A DNA stretch of 61,926 nucleotides from Acidobacteriota bacterium (GTDB taxonomy: Bacteria; Acidobacteriota; UBA890; WLXD01), in NCBI GenBank assembly GCA_029263295.1, contig JAJCXT010000024.1, positions 1 to 61,926 on the forward strand, written 5' to 3'. Below are positions 18,004-25,654 of the stretch, in pieces. The notes below the pieces were generated by a model that saw only the letters and a program-made list of their open reading frames with translations, had not been told where the DNA came from and made no database searches. Positions within the stretch are counted from its first letter, which is position 1; each line of letters begins with the position of its first letter. The translations under genes and the position numbers were made by a program.

Positions 18004-18390
18004 CTACTCGATCTGAGACCGCATCCACTTGGTGAGATCGTCCTTGGTCGCCGACCCGGCGGCTATCGCGAGGGTCATCTTCTCGAGTTCCACCGGTCCA
18101 GGGAGCGCGCCGACGCCGTTCAGGTGGAGGAAGATCAGCGCTGCCAGCGCCGCGGTGCGCTTGTTGCCGTCGTGGAAGGCGTGGTTCTGCGCGATGTGAA
18201 ACAGGTACGCAGCGGCCATCTCAGCCAGTCCCGGGTGAAGGAACTGTCCGCCGAACTGCTGCTGTGGCATGAGAACGGCCGACTCCAGCAGACCAGGGTC
18301 ACGGAGGCCCACCAATCCGCCTTCATGGCGAATCGTGTTTTCGTGAATCGTCAGGACGTCGGTGACGGCCAGGAAGCGGACAGTTGTCAC
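18004..18390 (-). CDS. doc: Doc-type Fic-domain toxin
   Basis: A 128-residue death-on-curing family protein. The Fic motif HAFHDGNKR is at residues 70-78 with the catalytic His70. Doc toxins phosphorylate elongation factor Tu and stop translation. The start overlaps the antitoxin stop (ATGA), giving an antitoxin-first operon on the strand opposite to the RiPP genes. The pair splits the YcaO gene from the SagB gene. The toxin is full length with no break visible. Confidence 0.92.
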   Translation of the reverse strand: MTTVRFLAVTDVLTIHENTIRHEGGLVGLRDPGLLESAVLMPQQQFGGQFLHPGLAEMAAAYLFHIAQNHAFHDGNKRTAALAALIFLHLNGVGALPGPVELEKMTLAIAAGSATKDDLTKWMRSQIE

Positions 18391-18614
18391 TCGGCGAGGC
18401 GCTCGAGCATCTCGCCGTAACGCGGTCGGAGCTTCTCGATCGCGGCGAGCACACGGTCTCGGCCGATGCCTACGTTGACTGGCGTGATGATCAACGAGTT
18501 GCCACTCACTGTGACCTGCAGTTGAGTCTCACCGTCAATACCCAGCGCTTCCATGATCGGCTTGTCGATCACCAGTGCCTGGCTGTTCCCGTGCTTCTGA
18601 AGGTTCTTGATCAT
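18387..18614 (-). CDS. AbrB/MazE-type antitoxin
   Basis: A 75-residue protein with an N-terminal SpoVT/AbrB swapped-hairpin DNA-binding domain (KHGNSQALVIDKPIMEALGI, residues 7-26; then LQVTVSGNSLIITPV). The C-terminal 25 residues (RDRVLAAIEKLRPRYGEMLERL) should be the toxin-binding helix. It lies directly upstream of doc with a four-base overlap. It probably neutralises Doc and represses its own promoter through the palindromes at 18627-18645. AbrB-type antitoxins paired with Doc are known. Confidence 0.88.
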   Translation of the reverse strand: MIKNLQKHGNSQALVIDKPIMEALGIDGETQLQVTVSGNSLIITPVNVGIGRDRVLAAIEKLRPRYGEMLERLAE

Positions 18615-18626
18615 TCCTCGCTCCGA

Positions 18627-18645
18627 GTTATAACAACGTTATAAC
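18627..18645 (-). promoter_or_regulatory. Twin palindromic operator of the AbrB/Doc module
   Basis: Two copies of the perfect 8-base palindrome GTTATAAC, at 18627-18634 and 18638-18645, with AAC between them. Their centres are 11 bases apart, one DNA turn, so two dimers could bind on one face. The site begins 13 bases upstream of the antitoxin start and probably overlaps its promoter. It is the expected place for autoregulation. Confidence 0.65.
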
Positions 18646-18739
18646 GTGATAGGGTGCGCAACGTCAAGCGCCGACTGAACCGAGTCGCTGTAGACTGCAC
18701 GGATGGCCAGCAGATACCTGAGAGGGACGGTGGTTCTCG

Positions 18740-20092
18740 ATGGCTGAGGTCCAGGCGACTGTTGTGCGGCTGAGGCTCGCACCGGGTGTTGAGCTGAACT
18801 GGAGCGACGCTGGTCTGGTCGCAAACAGCGATCGTCGGCGCGTTGCCGAGCCGTTCGACGAACCGGCTTCGGACGCCTTCCTGTTGTTGCGCGGCCAAGG
18901 GCTTCCGGAGGAGGAGCTGGCGGCCGGCCTGCTGAGCGCAGATCCCGAGGAAGGCGCGCGCTCGCTGGCGTTCCTGCTGCGACTCAAACTCACCGGCATG
19001 GTTGCTGAGACTCTGGTGGTAGGTGGCGTCGAGCAGGCGACGCGACGCATCGCTTCCGGATCATTCAGGCCCACGCCCCACCGGGCGGATGCCGCTTACT
19101 CCCTATCGCGGTTTGCATACATGCATCGCGAGCAGTCGACGATGGTCCTCGAGTCGCCGCGGTCCCATTGGCGAGTTGAGCTGCACACAGCCGAGGCGAT
19201 GGCCTGGCTCGAAGCGCTCATATCTCCTGACGCGACGGCGCTTGACGGTGTTGTAACGGAGTTTCTTGCCGAAACCGGGATGCTCACGGAGGTCTCCCCG
19301 GACGGTGTCCTGGCGGAGGACGAGAACGACAGCCTGCGGACGTGGGAGTTCCATGACCTGCTTTTTCACGATCGCAGCCGCCGTGGAAGACACGATGGCC
19401 GCATTGGCGGCACGTTCCGGTTTCGCGGCCAGATCCTCGCGGTGCCGCTGCGCCGTGAGGATTCGGCGAGCACGCAGATCAGGCTGCCTGTTCCCGATCT
19501 CGAGTCGGCCTCGGCTGCCGAGCCTCCGTTCAGCGCGGTTCTCGAAAGCCGCCGATCCTCGCGTCCGGTGGGTGCCGAGATCACGTTGGGGCAGCTATCG
19601 GAACTGCTGTACCGATCGGCCCGGGCGCAAGGCCATGACGAAGAGCACGGAACCAGCTGGCGGCCGTATCCGACGGGCGGCGCCGTGGGAGAGCTCGAGG
19701 TCTACGTGACGGTGGAGCGGTGCGCTGGTCTCGAGCCTGGGATGTACCGCTATGACAGCCTTGACCATCAACTCGCGCCGGTCGCGGCCACGGACTCGTC
19801 GCGCGCGCGCCTGCTCGACGCGGCCGCCGGGGCCCAGGGTAGGGAAGGCCGACCGGCAGTGCTATTGACCCTCGCCAGCCGGTTCGGCCGCGTGTCCTGG
19901 AAGTACGAGGGACTCGCCTATGCCCTGATGCTCAAGAACGCCGGCGGCTTGCTCCAGACGATCTGCCTGGTAGCGACAGCAATGGACATGGCGGCCTGCG
20001 CCCTGGGCACAGGCAACAGCGCTGATTTCGCACGGGCAACCGGCCTGCCCGAACACGTCGAGGGCCCGGTGTCGGAGATCACGCTCGGCTGA
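18740..20092 (+). CDS. SagB/ThcOx-type azoline dehydrogenase
   Basis: A 450-residue flavin-dependent oxidase of the SagB family. Residues 1-90 form a winged-helix-like N-terminal part, and the nitroreductase-like FMN domain begins near residue 260 (FSAVLESRRSSRPVG). It continues with WRPYPTGGAVGELEVYV and ends KYEGLAYALMLKNAGGLLQTICLVATAMDM. Such enzymes oxidise azolines made by YcaO proteins to aromatic azoles. It therefore completes the YcaO step, although the toxin-antitoxin pair lies between the two genes. The ATG at 18740 has only a weak AGAGGG site. Confidence 0.88.
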   Translation: MAEVQATVVRLRLAPGVELNWSDAGLVANSDRRRVAEPFDEPASDAFLLLRGQGLPEEELAAGLLSADPEEGARSLAFLLRLKLTGMVAETLVVGGVEQATRRIASGSFRPTPHRADAAYSLSRFAYMHREQSTMVLESPRSHWRVELHTAEAMAWLEALISPDATALDGVVTEFLAETGMLTEVSPDGVLAEDENDSLRTWEFHDLLFHDRSRRGRHDGRIGGTFRFRGQILAVPLRREDSASTQIRLPVPDLESASAAEPPFSAVLESRRSSRPVGAEITLGQLSELLYRSARAQGHDEEHGTSWRPYPTGGAVGELEVYVTVERCAGLEPGMYRYDSLDHQLAPVAATDSSRARLLDAAAGAQGREGRPAVLLTLASRFGRVSWKYEGLAYALMLKNAGGLLQTICLVATAMDMAACALGTGNSADFARATGLPEHVEGPVSEITLG

Positions 20093-20100
20093 AACGGCGG

Positions 20101-20106
20101 TACACT
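20101..20106 (+). promoter_or_regulatory. Possible -10 element giving a leaderless transcript
   Basis: TACACT ends eight bases before the ATG of the methyltransferase gene (20115), and there is no ribosome site between them. That spacing fits transcription starting at or next to the ATG. No clear -35 is seen. Confidence 0.35.
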
Positions 20107-20114
20107 GCGCGGCC

Positions 20115-21236
20115 ATGGCTTACGGAAACCTGCAGGGGCAGCGCTCGATGGCGCTGGACGCGACGCGCAACGCGGTCTATGACCGAGCGTTGGCGACGCA
20201 CAGCACACCCGACTCGATCGTACTGGACCTGGGCGCCGGGGTCGGCATTTTCGGCATGCTGGCGCTCAAGCATGGCGCGCGGCGCGTGTACTGCGTCGAA
20301 CCGCAGGACCTCGGCGTCATGGCGCATGAGATCGCCGCGGCGAATGGCTGGGCCGATCGCCTGACGGTCCTGCAGGGCCGCATCGAAGAGATCGAGCTGC
20401 CGGAGAAGGTCGACATCATCGTCTCCGCAATGACCGGCAATCTCCTGTTCAACGAGGATCTTCTGCCGACGGTGTTTCACGCGCGCGATGAGTACCTGAA
20501 GCCGAGAGGGGTTCTCGTACCATCGGTAGCGGCGATCGATGCCGTGCCGGTGGCCGCTCCGGAGCTTCTCAGGCGCCACCTGGACAGTTGGGCGGAGCCC
20601 CATCTAGGCATCGACGTCAGCGCTGCTCGGCGTTACGCGGCAAACAGCATCGTGTTCCGCGACCCGAAGCTGCGCGACGCGACGGCGCTCGGAGACACGC
20701 AGGAGCTGTTCGCGCTCGACCTGCAAGCCGCGAGCTACGAGAAGTTCGACGCGACGGTGAACCTGAACGTCACCGAGTCGGGCCGCTGCGACGGCATCGC
20801 CACCTGGCTGCGCATGAAACTCGGCGACGATTGGCTCCCGACGGGCCCCTTCGACCCGCAGGTACACTGGGCCCCGGCCTGCGTGCCGATGGATCCGCCG
20901 GTGGATGTTCAGGTCGGCGACTCGATCGAGTTCCGCCTCATGCGCCCGCCGCATGGCGACTGGGCCTGGCGCGCCCGTTTCGGCGATCAGGTGCGCCAGG
21001 GCTCCACCATGTTCGCGCGCCCGCGCGGCCAGGCCGTACGGCAAACGGCTGAACAGGCGACTCCGGCGGCAACCGAGAGAGCCCGTGCGGTGGCGGCCGT
21101 GATTGCTGCGATGGACGGGGACACCTCGTTGGCCGACATCGCTGCCCGTGTGGGCGACGAGTTCTCGGGCTTGTTGCCGACCGCGGAGCGAGCGCTGGGT
21201 TTCGTGCAGCGCGTTGTGCGCACGCACAGTCGCTAG
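20115..21236 (+). CDS. PRMT-like methyltransferase with a C-terminal PqqD-like domain
   Basis: A 373-residue SAM-dependent methyltransferase of the protein arginine methyltransferase fold. Motif I is VLDLGAGVGIFG (36-47) followed by the SAM-ribose acid in YCVEPQ. The double-E loop reads SAMTGNLLFNEDL (104-116): the first Glu of PRMTs is Ala105 and the second is kept as Glu114. The beta-barrel part follows. The last 50 residues (DGDTSLADIAARVGDEFSG and on) resemble a PqqD/winged-helix module that could bind a leader. It lies 22 bases after SagB. The core of precursor 1 holds no Arg, so the target may not be arginine. Confidence 0.75.
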   Translation: MAYGNLQGQRSMALDATRNAVYDRALATHSTPDSIVLDLGAGVGIFGMLALKHGARRVYCVEPQDLGVMAHEIAAANGWADRLTVLQGRIEEIELPEKVDIIVSAMTGNLLFNEDLLPTVFHARDEYLKPRGVLVPSVAAIDAVPVAAPELLRRHLDSWAEPHLGIDVSAARRYAANSIVFRDPKLRDATALGDTQELFALDLQAASYEKFDATVNLNVTESGRCDGIATWLRMKLGDDWLPTGPFDPQVHWAPACVPMDPPVDVQVGDSIEFRLMRPPHGDWAWRARFGDQVRQGSTMFARPRGQAVRQTAEQATPAATERARAVAAVIAAMDGDTSLADIAARVGDEFSGLLPTAERALGFVQRVVRTHSR

Positions 21237-21278
21237 CCCGGGCTGCCAGGCGGGGTCAGGCAGGGGCGCGTGATCCGG

Positions 21279-21284
21279 TAGGAT
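21279..21284 (+). promoter_or_regulatory. Possible -10 element of the asparaginase gene
   Basis: TAGGAT ends nine bases before the ATG at 21294. The bases between (GCCGCTTCC) hold no ribosome site, so the message may be leaderless. It also suggests that asparaginase is transcribed apart from the RiPP genes. Confidence 0.35.
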
Positions 21285-21293
21285 GCCGCTTCC

Positions 21294-22421
21294 ATGAGAT
21301 CTCAACGCGCAAGAAATCACGTGGCTACGAGAACGGCGATCACATTCCTGGCAGCGTCGGTGCTGTGCGGTACGGCCGTCGCCCAGGCGCCGGGATCGCC
21401 AGATCAGGCTGAGGAGCCGACCGGGCCCCTACCGCACGTGCGGGTGGTGGCCACCGGCGGGACGATCGCCGGTCGTGCTCAGTCCGCCGAGGCCGGTGCC
21501 GGCTACGAGTCTGGCGCGCTGCCCATCGAGGAGCTTCTCGCGGACCTGCCGGGGCTGGATCGGATGGCCGAGGTCACCGCCGAGCAGTTCATCAACGTGC
21601 CGTCGACCGCCGTATCGCCGGCCCACTGGCTCGGCCTGGCGCAGCGCCTCAACGAGATCCTGCGCGACGGTATCGACGGCCGGGCGGTAGACGGGGTCGT
21701 CGTGACCCACGGCACCGACGCGCTCGAGGAAACGGCCTACTTTCTCGACCTGACGGTGCTGAGCGACAAGCCCGTGGTGGTGGTTGGCGCGATGCGGCCG
21801 CCGGGAACGGTGTCGGCGGATGGTCCGATCAACCTGATTCGAGCCATTCAGACTGCCGGGGCGGAGGAATCGCATGGCCGCGGCACTCTCGTGGTGCTCA
21901 ACGAAGAGATCCACGATGCGCGCGATGCCACCAAGACCAACACGCACTCGGTCGAGACCTTTCGATCACGCAGTTGGGGGCCGCTCGGCAATGTCGGACG
22001 CGATGGGGCCCACTACTATCGTCGTGCCGAGAAGCGCGACGGTGCGCGCAGCGAATTCGATGTGACCGCCAATACGCCCGAAGACATCCCCCGCGTGGAC
22101 ATTCTCTACAGCTACAACGGCGCGGATGGGGTTGGCGCACAGGGGTTCGCCGACGCCGGGGCGGTGGGTCTCGTTGTGGCCGGATCCGGCGGCGGGGGAA
22201 CCTCACGCGAGCTCGGCGAAACGCTGCGCGAACTCGCCCAGGGAGGCGTCTGGTTGGTGCGTACCAGCCGAACGGGTTCAGGGTCGGTTGGTGGATGGGG
22301 CCGGGGCACCTACGTGGGTGCCGACGACTTGCTGCCCCAGAAGGCTCGCATCCTGCTGATGGTGGCCCTGATGTCTACCCAGGACCCTGAAGAGATCCAG
22401 CGCATCTTCCGCGAGTACTAG
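21294..22421 (+). CDS. Type II L-asparaginase, exported
   Basis: A 375-residue asparaginase that hydrolyses Asn to Asp and ammonia. An N-terminal signal peptide (TAITFLAASVLCGTAVAQA) predicts export. The two catalytic threonine motifs are ATGGTIAG and VVTHGTDALEETAYFLDL, followed by VVVVGAMRPPGTVSADGPINL. It lies 57 bases after the methyltransferase gene and converges with the cyclase gene downstream. It is probably a housekeeping amide-nitrogen enzyme and not part of the RiPP cluster, but it marks its right edge. Confidence 0.92.
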   Translation: MRSQRARNHVATRTAITFLAASVLCGTAVAQAPGSPDQAEEPTGPLPHVRVVATGGTIAGRAQSAEAGAGYESGALPIEELLADLPGLDRMAEVTAEQFINVPSTAVSPAHWLGLAQRLNEILRDGIDGRAVDGVVVTHGTDALEETAYFLDLTVLSDKPVVVVGAMRPPGTVSADGPINLIRAIQTAGAEESHGRGTLVVLNEEIHDARDATKTNTHSVETFRSRSWGPLGNVGRDGAHYYRRAEKRDGARSEFDVTANTPEDIPRVDILYSYNGADGVGAQGFADAGAVGLVVAGSGGGGTSRELGETLRELAQGGVWLVRTSRTGSGSVGGWGRGTYVGADDLLPQKARILLMVALMSTQDPEEIQRIFREY

Positions 22422-22465
22422 AAGCCCAGTTTCTAGAGGCTCCACCAGGCTTCGCTCGCAGGCTG

Positions 22466-23338
22466 CTATTTCCGCGGGACCAGGCCCACGACGCGGGCCG
22501 GCGCGCCGCTGCCGCCCTCGATCTTGGCGGGTAGCGCGATCAGGTAGGCACCGGCTTCCGGCAGCTGGTCGAGGTTGGTCAGGTTCTCCAGATTGAATAG
22601 CTGCGCCTCGGCCAGCACTCGGTGGGCGGTGAAAGCCAGGTTGTTGCCGGGATCGATGCTGGCGGTGTCGACCCCGACACCCACGGCCCCGACCTCGATG
22701 GCGCGCTCGGCGCCCGCTGACGACACGCCGGGGAAGTGCATTGTCGTGGTGTCGAAGGGGTCGTCGCTGCCGTAGTAGCCGCTCCAGTCGGGCCACTTGG
22801 CCGACCAGCCCGTACGCACGAGAATGATCGCTCCGGCGGGCCGGTCGCCGTGATCCTCGATCCAGTCGTCGATGTCTTCGGGCTGCAGCGTGGTATCGGC
22901 ATCGATAGCTGAGCGGGCGGAGATATCGACGACCACCGCAGGTGCCAGGAAGCGCCCCAGCGGAATCTCGGCGTTGGTCCAGCCGCTCTCGGCGAAGTGG
23001 ATAGGGGCGTCGAGGTGTGTGCCGAGGTGCTCGGGCGTGGCGAAGTAGCCCATTGCGTACCACTTGCCGTCCTCGCCAGCTCCCCAGAGTTGCTTTTCGT
23101 ACTCGAAGGGCGAGCCGTTGGGCCAGTAGAGACTGTCCTCGCTGAGTGCGTAGGTCAGGTCCACGAGTTCGTAGTTCGCGAACGGGTCAACCCAAACCTC
23201 CTCGCTCGCGGAGCTCGTAGAATCGCCATTCCTGAGAGTGAATCTGCATCCAGGCAGCCCGACCATTACGAACAAGACACAAGAGAGGACGACCAAAGCG
23301 CATCGCTGCGGCAGGCGTGTTGGGGCGAGATGGCGCAT
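22466..23338 (-). CDS. Cyclase family protein (kynurenine formamidase-like lipoprotein)
   Basis: A 290-residue member of the metal-dependent cyclase/formamidase family. The metal motif HLGTHLDAPIHF fits the family's HxGTHxDxPxH. The N-terminus is a signal peptide ending in a lipobox-like GLPGC, so it is likely a lipoprotein. Family members hydrolyse N-formylkynurenine or related amides and esters. The substrate here is not known and no tryptophan-degradation genes are near. It is transcribed towards the asparaginase gene. Confidence 0.8.
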   Translation of the reverse strand: MRHLAPTRLPQRCALVVLSCVLFVMVGLPGCRFTLRNGDSTSSASEEVWVDPFANYELVDLTYALSEDSLYWPNGSPFEYEKQLWGAGEDGKWYAMGYFATPEHLGTHLDAPIHFAESGWTNAEIPLGRFLAPAVVVDISARSAIDADTTLQPEDIDDWIEDHGDRPAGAIILVRTGWSAKWPDWSGYYGSDDPFDTTTMHFPGVSSAGAERAIEVGAVGVGVDTASIDPGNNLAFTAHRVLAEAQLFNLENLTNLDQLPEAGAYLIALPAKIEGGSGAPARVVGLVPRK

Positions 23339-23401
23339 GCGGTGGAACCTCGTACGGTCGAAGGGAACTGGTGGCGACAGGCGACGGAGTTCGGACGGAC
23401 C

Positions 23402-23779
23402 TCAGTCCTGTTCGACCAACTCGATCCTGTCAGGGCCATTCGGCACGACGCAGAGAAACTCGAACGGCGCCTCGACGACGTCGTACGAGTGCGGTGTGCC
23501 GGCCGGGATGTAGACGGCGTCGTCAGCCTTCACGTCGTGGATCTGGTCACCGATACGAACGCGGGCACGGCCGCGCAGCACGTACTGCTCGTGCTCCACC
23601 GCGTTGGTGTGAAACGGCATGCCGCCGCCCTCGCCCATCACGAAGCGGCGCATGGCGAAGTTGGGAGCGCCGTCGCCCTCGCCCACGAGTACCTGGGTCC
23701 GCGTCGCGGTGCCGGCGGGGACCGGGTGCAGTTCGAGTTCCTCGACCGGCTTCACGACGCCCTTTCTGCCGTCAGTCAT
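23402..23779 (-). CDS. Cupin-domain protein
   Basis: A 125-residue single cupin. The metal-binding motifs are visible as MPFHTNAVEHEQYVLRG (His, His, Glu) and PAGTPHSYDV (His). Its start overlaps the last bases of the MscS gene (ATGACTGA), so the two are coupled. Small cupins serve as dioxygenases, isomerases or binding proteins, and the sequence does not say which. Confidence 0.75.
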   Translation of the reverse strand: MTDGRKGVVKPVEELELHPVPAGTATRTQVLVGEGDGAPNFAMRRFVMGEGGGMPFHTNAVEHEQYVLRGRARVRIGDQIHDVKADDAVYIPAGTPHSYDVVEAPFEFLCVVPNGPDRIELVEQD

Positions 23780-24917
23780 CGTCTGTTTCCTGTTCCGATG
23801 TGGGCCACGGCGAGTTGCTGCCTGGCGCCTGCTTGATGTAGAGGTCGCGCTTCGGGTAGGGGATCTCGATGCCAGCCGCGTCGAACAGTACCTTCACCCG
23901 TTCGGTGATCCAGTCGTCGGCGTCGCGCCGTCGACGCGCGTCCTGGAGCCAGACGCGCAGTTGAAGGTCCACCGACGAGGCGCCAAACGAGCGCAGGATA
24001 CACGCCGGCACGGGGTGCTCCTTGACGTGCTCGCACTCATCGGCGGCCTGTAGGCACAGCTTCTTGGCCTGCTCGACGTTGGCGTCGTAGGCGATGCCGA
24101 TGGGGATGCGCAGACGAATCGACGCGCCCGAGGCCGTGTAGTTGATGATGTCGCGGCGCATGATCTCGTTGTTCGGGATGATCACGATGATGTTGTCGGT
24201 GGTGCGAATCTTGGTCGCGCGGATACCGATCTCGACGATGTCACCCCAATTGGCCTGCAGCTTTGGCGCGCCCCAGATCTCGATGCGGTCGCCAACCTCG
24301 AAGGGGCGATCGACGATCAGCAGCACGCCGGCAATAAGATTCGACAGCGTGTCCTTGGCTGCGAAGGAGATGCCGATGCCTAGCACGCTCGCACCCGCCA
24401 GTAGCGGTGCGATCGAGATTCCCATCGTCTCGGCCGCAACCATCACACCGAGCGCCACGATCCCCCACGAGAGGATCCTGTTGATCCACGGGAGCGCGGT
24501 GTCGTCGAGTTTGGACTCGGTCTTGGCAACCAGGTTCTTCTCGGCGATTGTCAACAGATGGCGCGTGGCTCGCGCGATCGGCAACGTTAGCGCGACGATC
24601 CAGACGCCACTGACGAGGTTACTAGCGCGGGGAAGATCCCAGATATGAGCGATCCGCCACAGAGCCCAGAACGCGATCGACAGGAGCACGACGCCGCGGA
24701 TCGCTTCAACGATGTGGTCATCGATCTTCGTCTGCGTTCGCGCTGCGAAGCGACTCTCGAGGATGCCAAGCAGCCAGCGGGCGATCAGGAAAACCGCACC
24801 CGCAGCAAGTAACTGGAGGAGGCTCTGTACGAGGCGCGGCAGAGCGAAGTCGCGCGCCTGGATCAGCCACGCTTGATAGTCGATGCTGCTGAGATCAAAC
24901 CCTAGGAATTCCTGCAT
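23772..24917 (-). CDS. Small-conductance mechanosensitive channel family protein
   Basis: A 381-residue MscS-type channel. Hydrophobic helices occupy about residues 30-180. The pore helix and start of the beta domain are GASVLGIGISFAAKDTLSNLIAG, then RPFEVGDRIEIWG and GDIVEIGIRATKIRTTDN, all standard for the family. It opens under membrane tension to relieve osmotic stress. It is divergent from the AlkA-like gene and coupled to the cupin gene downstream. Confidence 0.92.
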   Translation of the reverse strand: MQEFLGFDLSSIDYQAWLIQARDFALPRLVQSLLQLLAAGAVFLIARWLLGILESRFAARTQTKIDDHIVEAIRGVVLLSIAFWALWRIAHIWDLPRASNLVSGVWIVALTLPIARATRHLLTIAEKNLVAKTESKLDDTALPWINRILSWGIVALGVMVAAETMGISIAPLLAGASVLGIGISFAAKDTLSNLIAGVLLIVDRPFEVGDRIEIWGAPKLQANWGDIVEIGIRATKIRTTDNIIVIIPNNEIMRRDIINYTASGASIRLRIPIGIAYDANVEQAKKLCLQAADECEHVKEHPVPACILRSFGASSVDLQLRVWLQDARRRRDADDWITERVKVLFDAAGIEIPYPKRDLYIKQAPGSNSPWPTSEQETDDD

Positions 24918-24982
24918 CGCCCGAAGCTAGCACAGGCCGCAGCCGTAGCCGACTCGGGTCTGTCGCGGCGTGGTCCTTTGAG

Positions 24983-24988
24983 TACTCT
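24983..24988 (+). promoter_or_regulatory. Possible -10 element of the glycosylase gene
   Basis: TACTCT ends six bases before the ATG at 24995, with no ribosome site between. This supports the upstream ATG as the start and a leaderless message. Confidence 0.35.
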
Positions 24989-24994
24989 TGGCGG

Positions 24995-25654
24995 ATGCAA
25001 GCGCAAGGAACCCACATGAGGACCGCCGAAGATCTGCGTCGCGCCGAACGCAGCCTGAGCCGTCGCGACCCGGTGTTGCGCGCGGTGATTCGGGAGGTCG
25101 GGCCGACGGGGCTCGCCGCGTACTGGCGACGCGACGCCTTCGCCGCCTTGCTCCAGACCATGATCGGGCAGCAGATCTCGATTCATGCCGCCGCCGCCAT
25201 CCACGGCCGCTTCAAGGCGATATACGGGGGGCGCTCGCCGTCGGCCAAACGGCTGCTCGCGACCTCGGACGATGATCTTCGCGCCGCCGGCTTGTCGCGT
25301 TCGAAGGTCGTCTACATGCGCGATCTTGCCGAGCGGGTGTCGTCGCGCCGGCTGGTCGTGTCGCGCCTCGAGTCGATGCCCGATGAAGAGGCCATCGCCG
25401 CGCTCACGGAGGTGAAAGGAATCGGCGTGTGGACCGCCGAAGTTTTCCTGATCTTCCGGCTAGGGCGGCTCGACGTGATCCCTGGAGATGATCTCGGTCT
25501 CCTCGAAGGCGTACGTCAGATGTACGATTTCGATCAACGACCGACCCCCGAGGAGCTGCGCGAGTTCGCGGAGCGCTGGCGCCCGTACCGTTCGGTCGCC
25601 AGCTGGTTCGTATGGCAAGGACGCCGTTTGGCTATGGGAGTGAAGACACGATGA
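24995..25654 (+). CDS. HhH-GPD DNA glycosylase (3-methyladenine glycosylase II-like)
   Basis: A 219-residue base-excision repair enzyme. The helix-hairpin-helix is EVKGIGVWTAEVFLIF, and the catalytic Asp lies in DVIPGDDLGLLEGV, as in AlkA-type enzymes. The early motif LLQTMIGQQIS is also typical. No C-terminal Fe-S cysteines are present, which separates it from MutY and Nth. Its stop overlaps the next start (ATGA). It removes alkylated purines; the exact range is not readable from sequence. Confidence 0.88.
   Translation: MQAQGTHMRTAEDLRRAERSLSRRDPVLRAVIREVGPTGLAAYWRRDAFAALLQTMIGQQISIHAAAAIHGRFKAIYGGRSPSAKRLLATSDDDLRAAGLSRSKVVYMRDLAERVSSRRLVVSRLESMPDEEAIAALTEVKGIGVWTAEVFLIFRLGRLDVIPGDDLGLLEGVRQMYDFDQRPTPEELREFAERWRPYRSVASWFVWQGRRLAMGVKTR

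Noticed and set aside
21294..22421. Asparaginase as a RiPP-tailoring gene
   Set aside because: It carries a signal peptide and its own promoter-like element and is a common housekeeping enzyme. Proximity alone is not enough.
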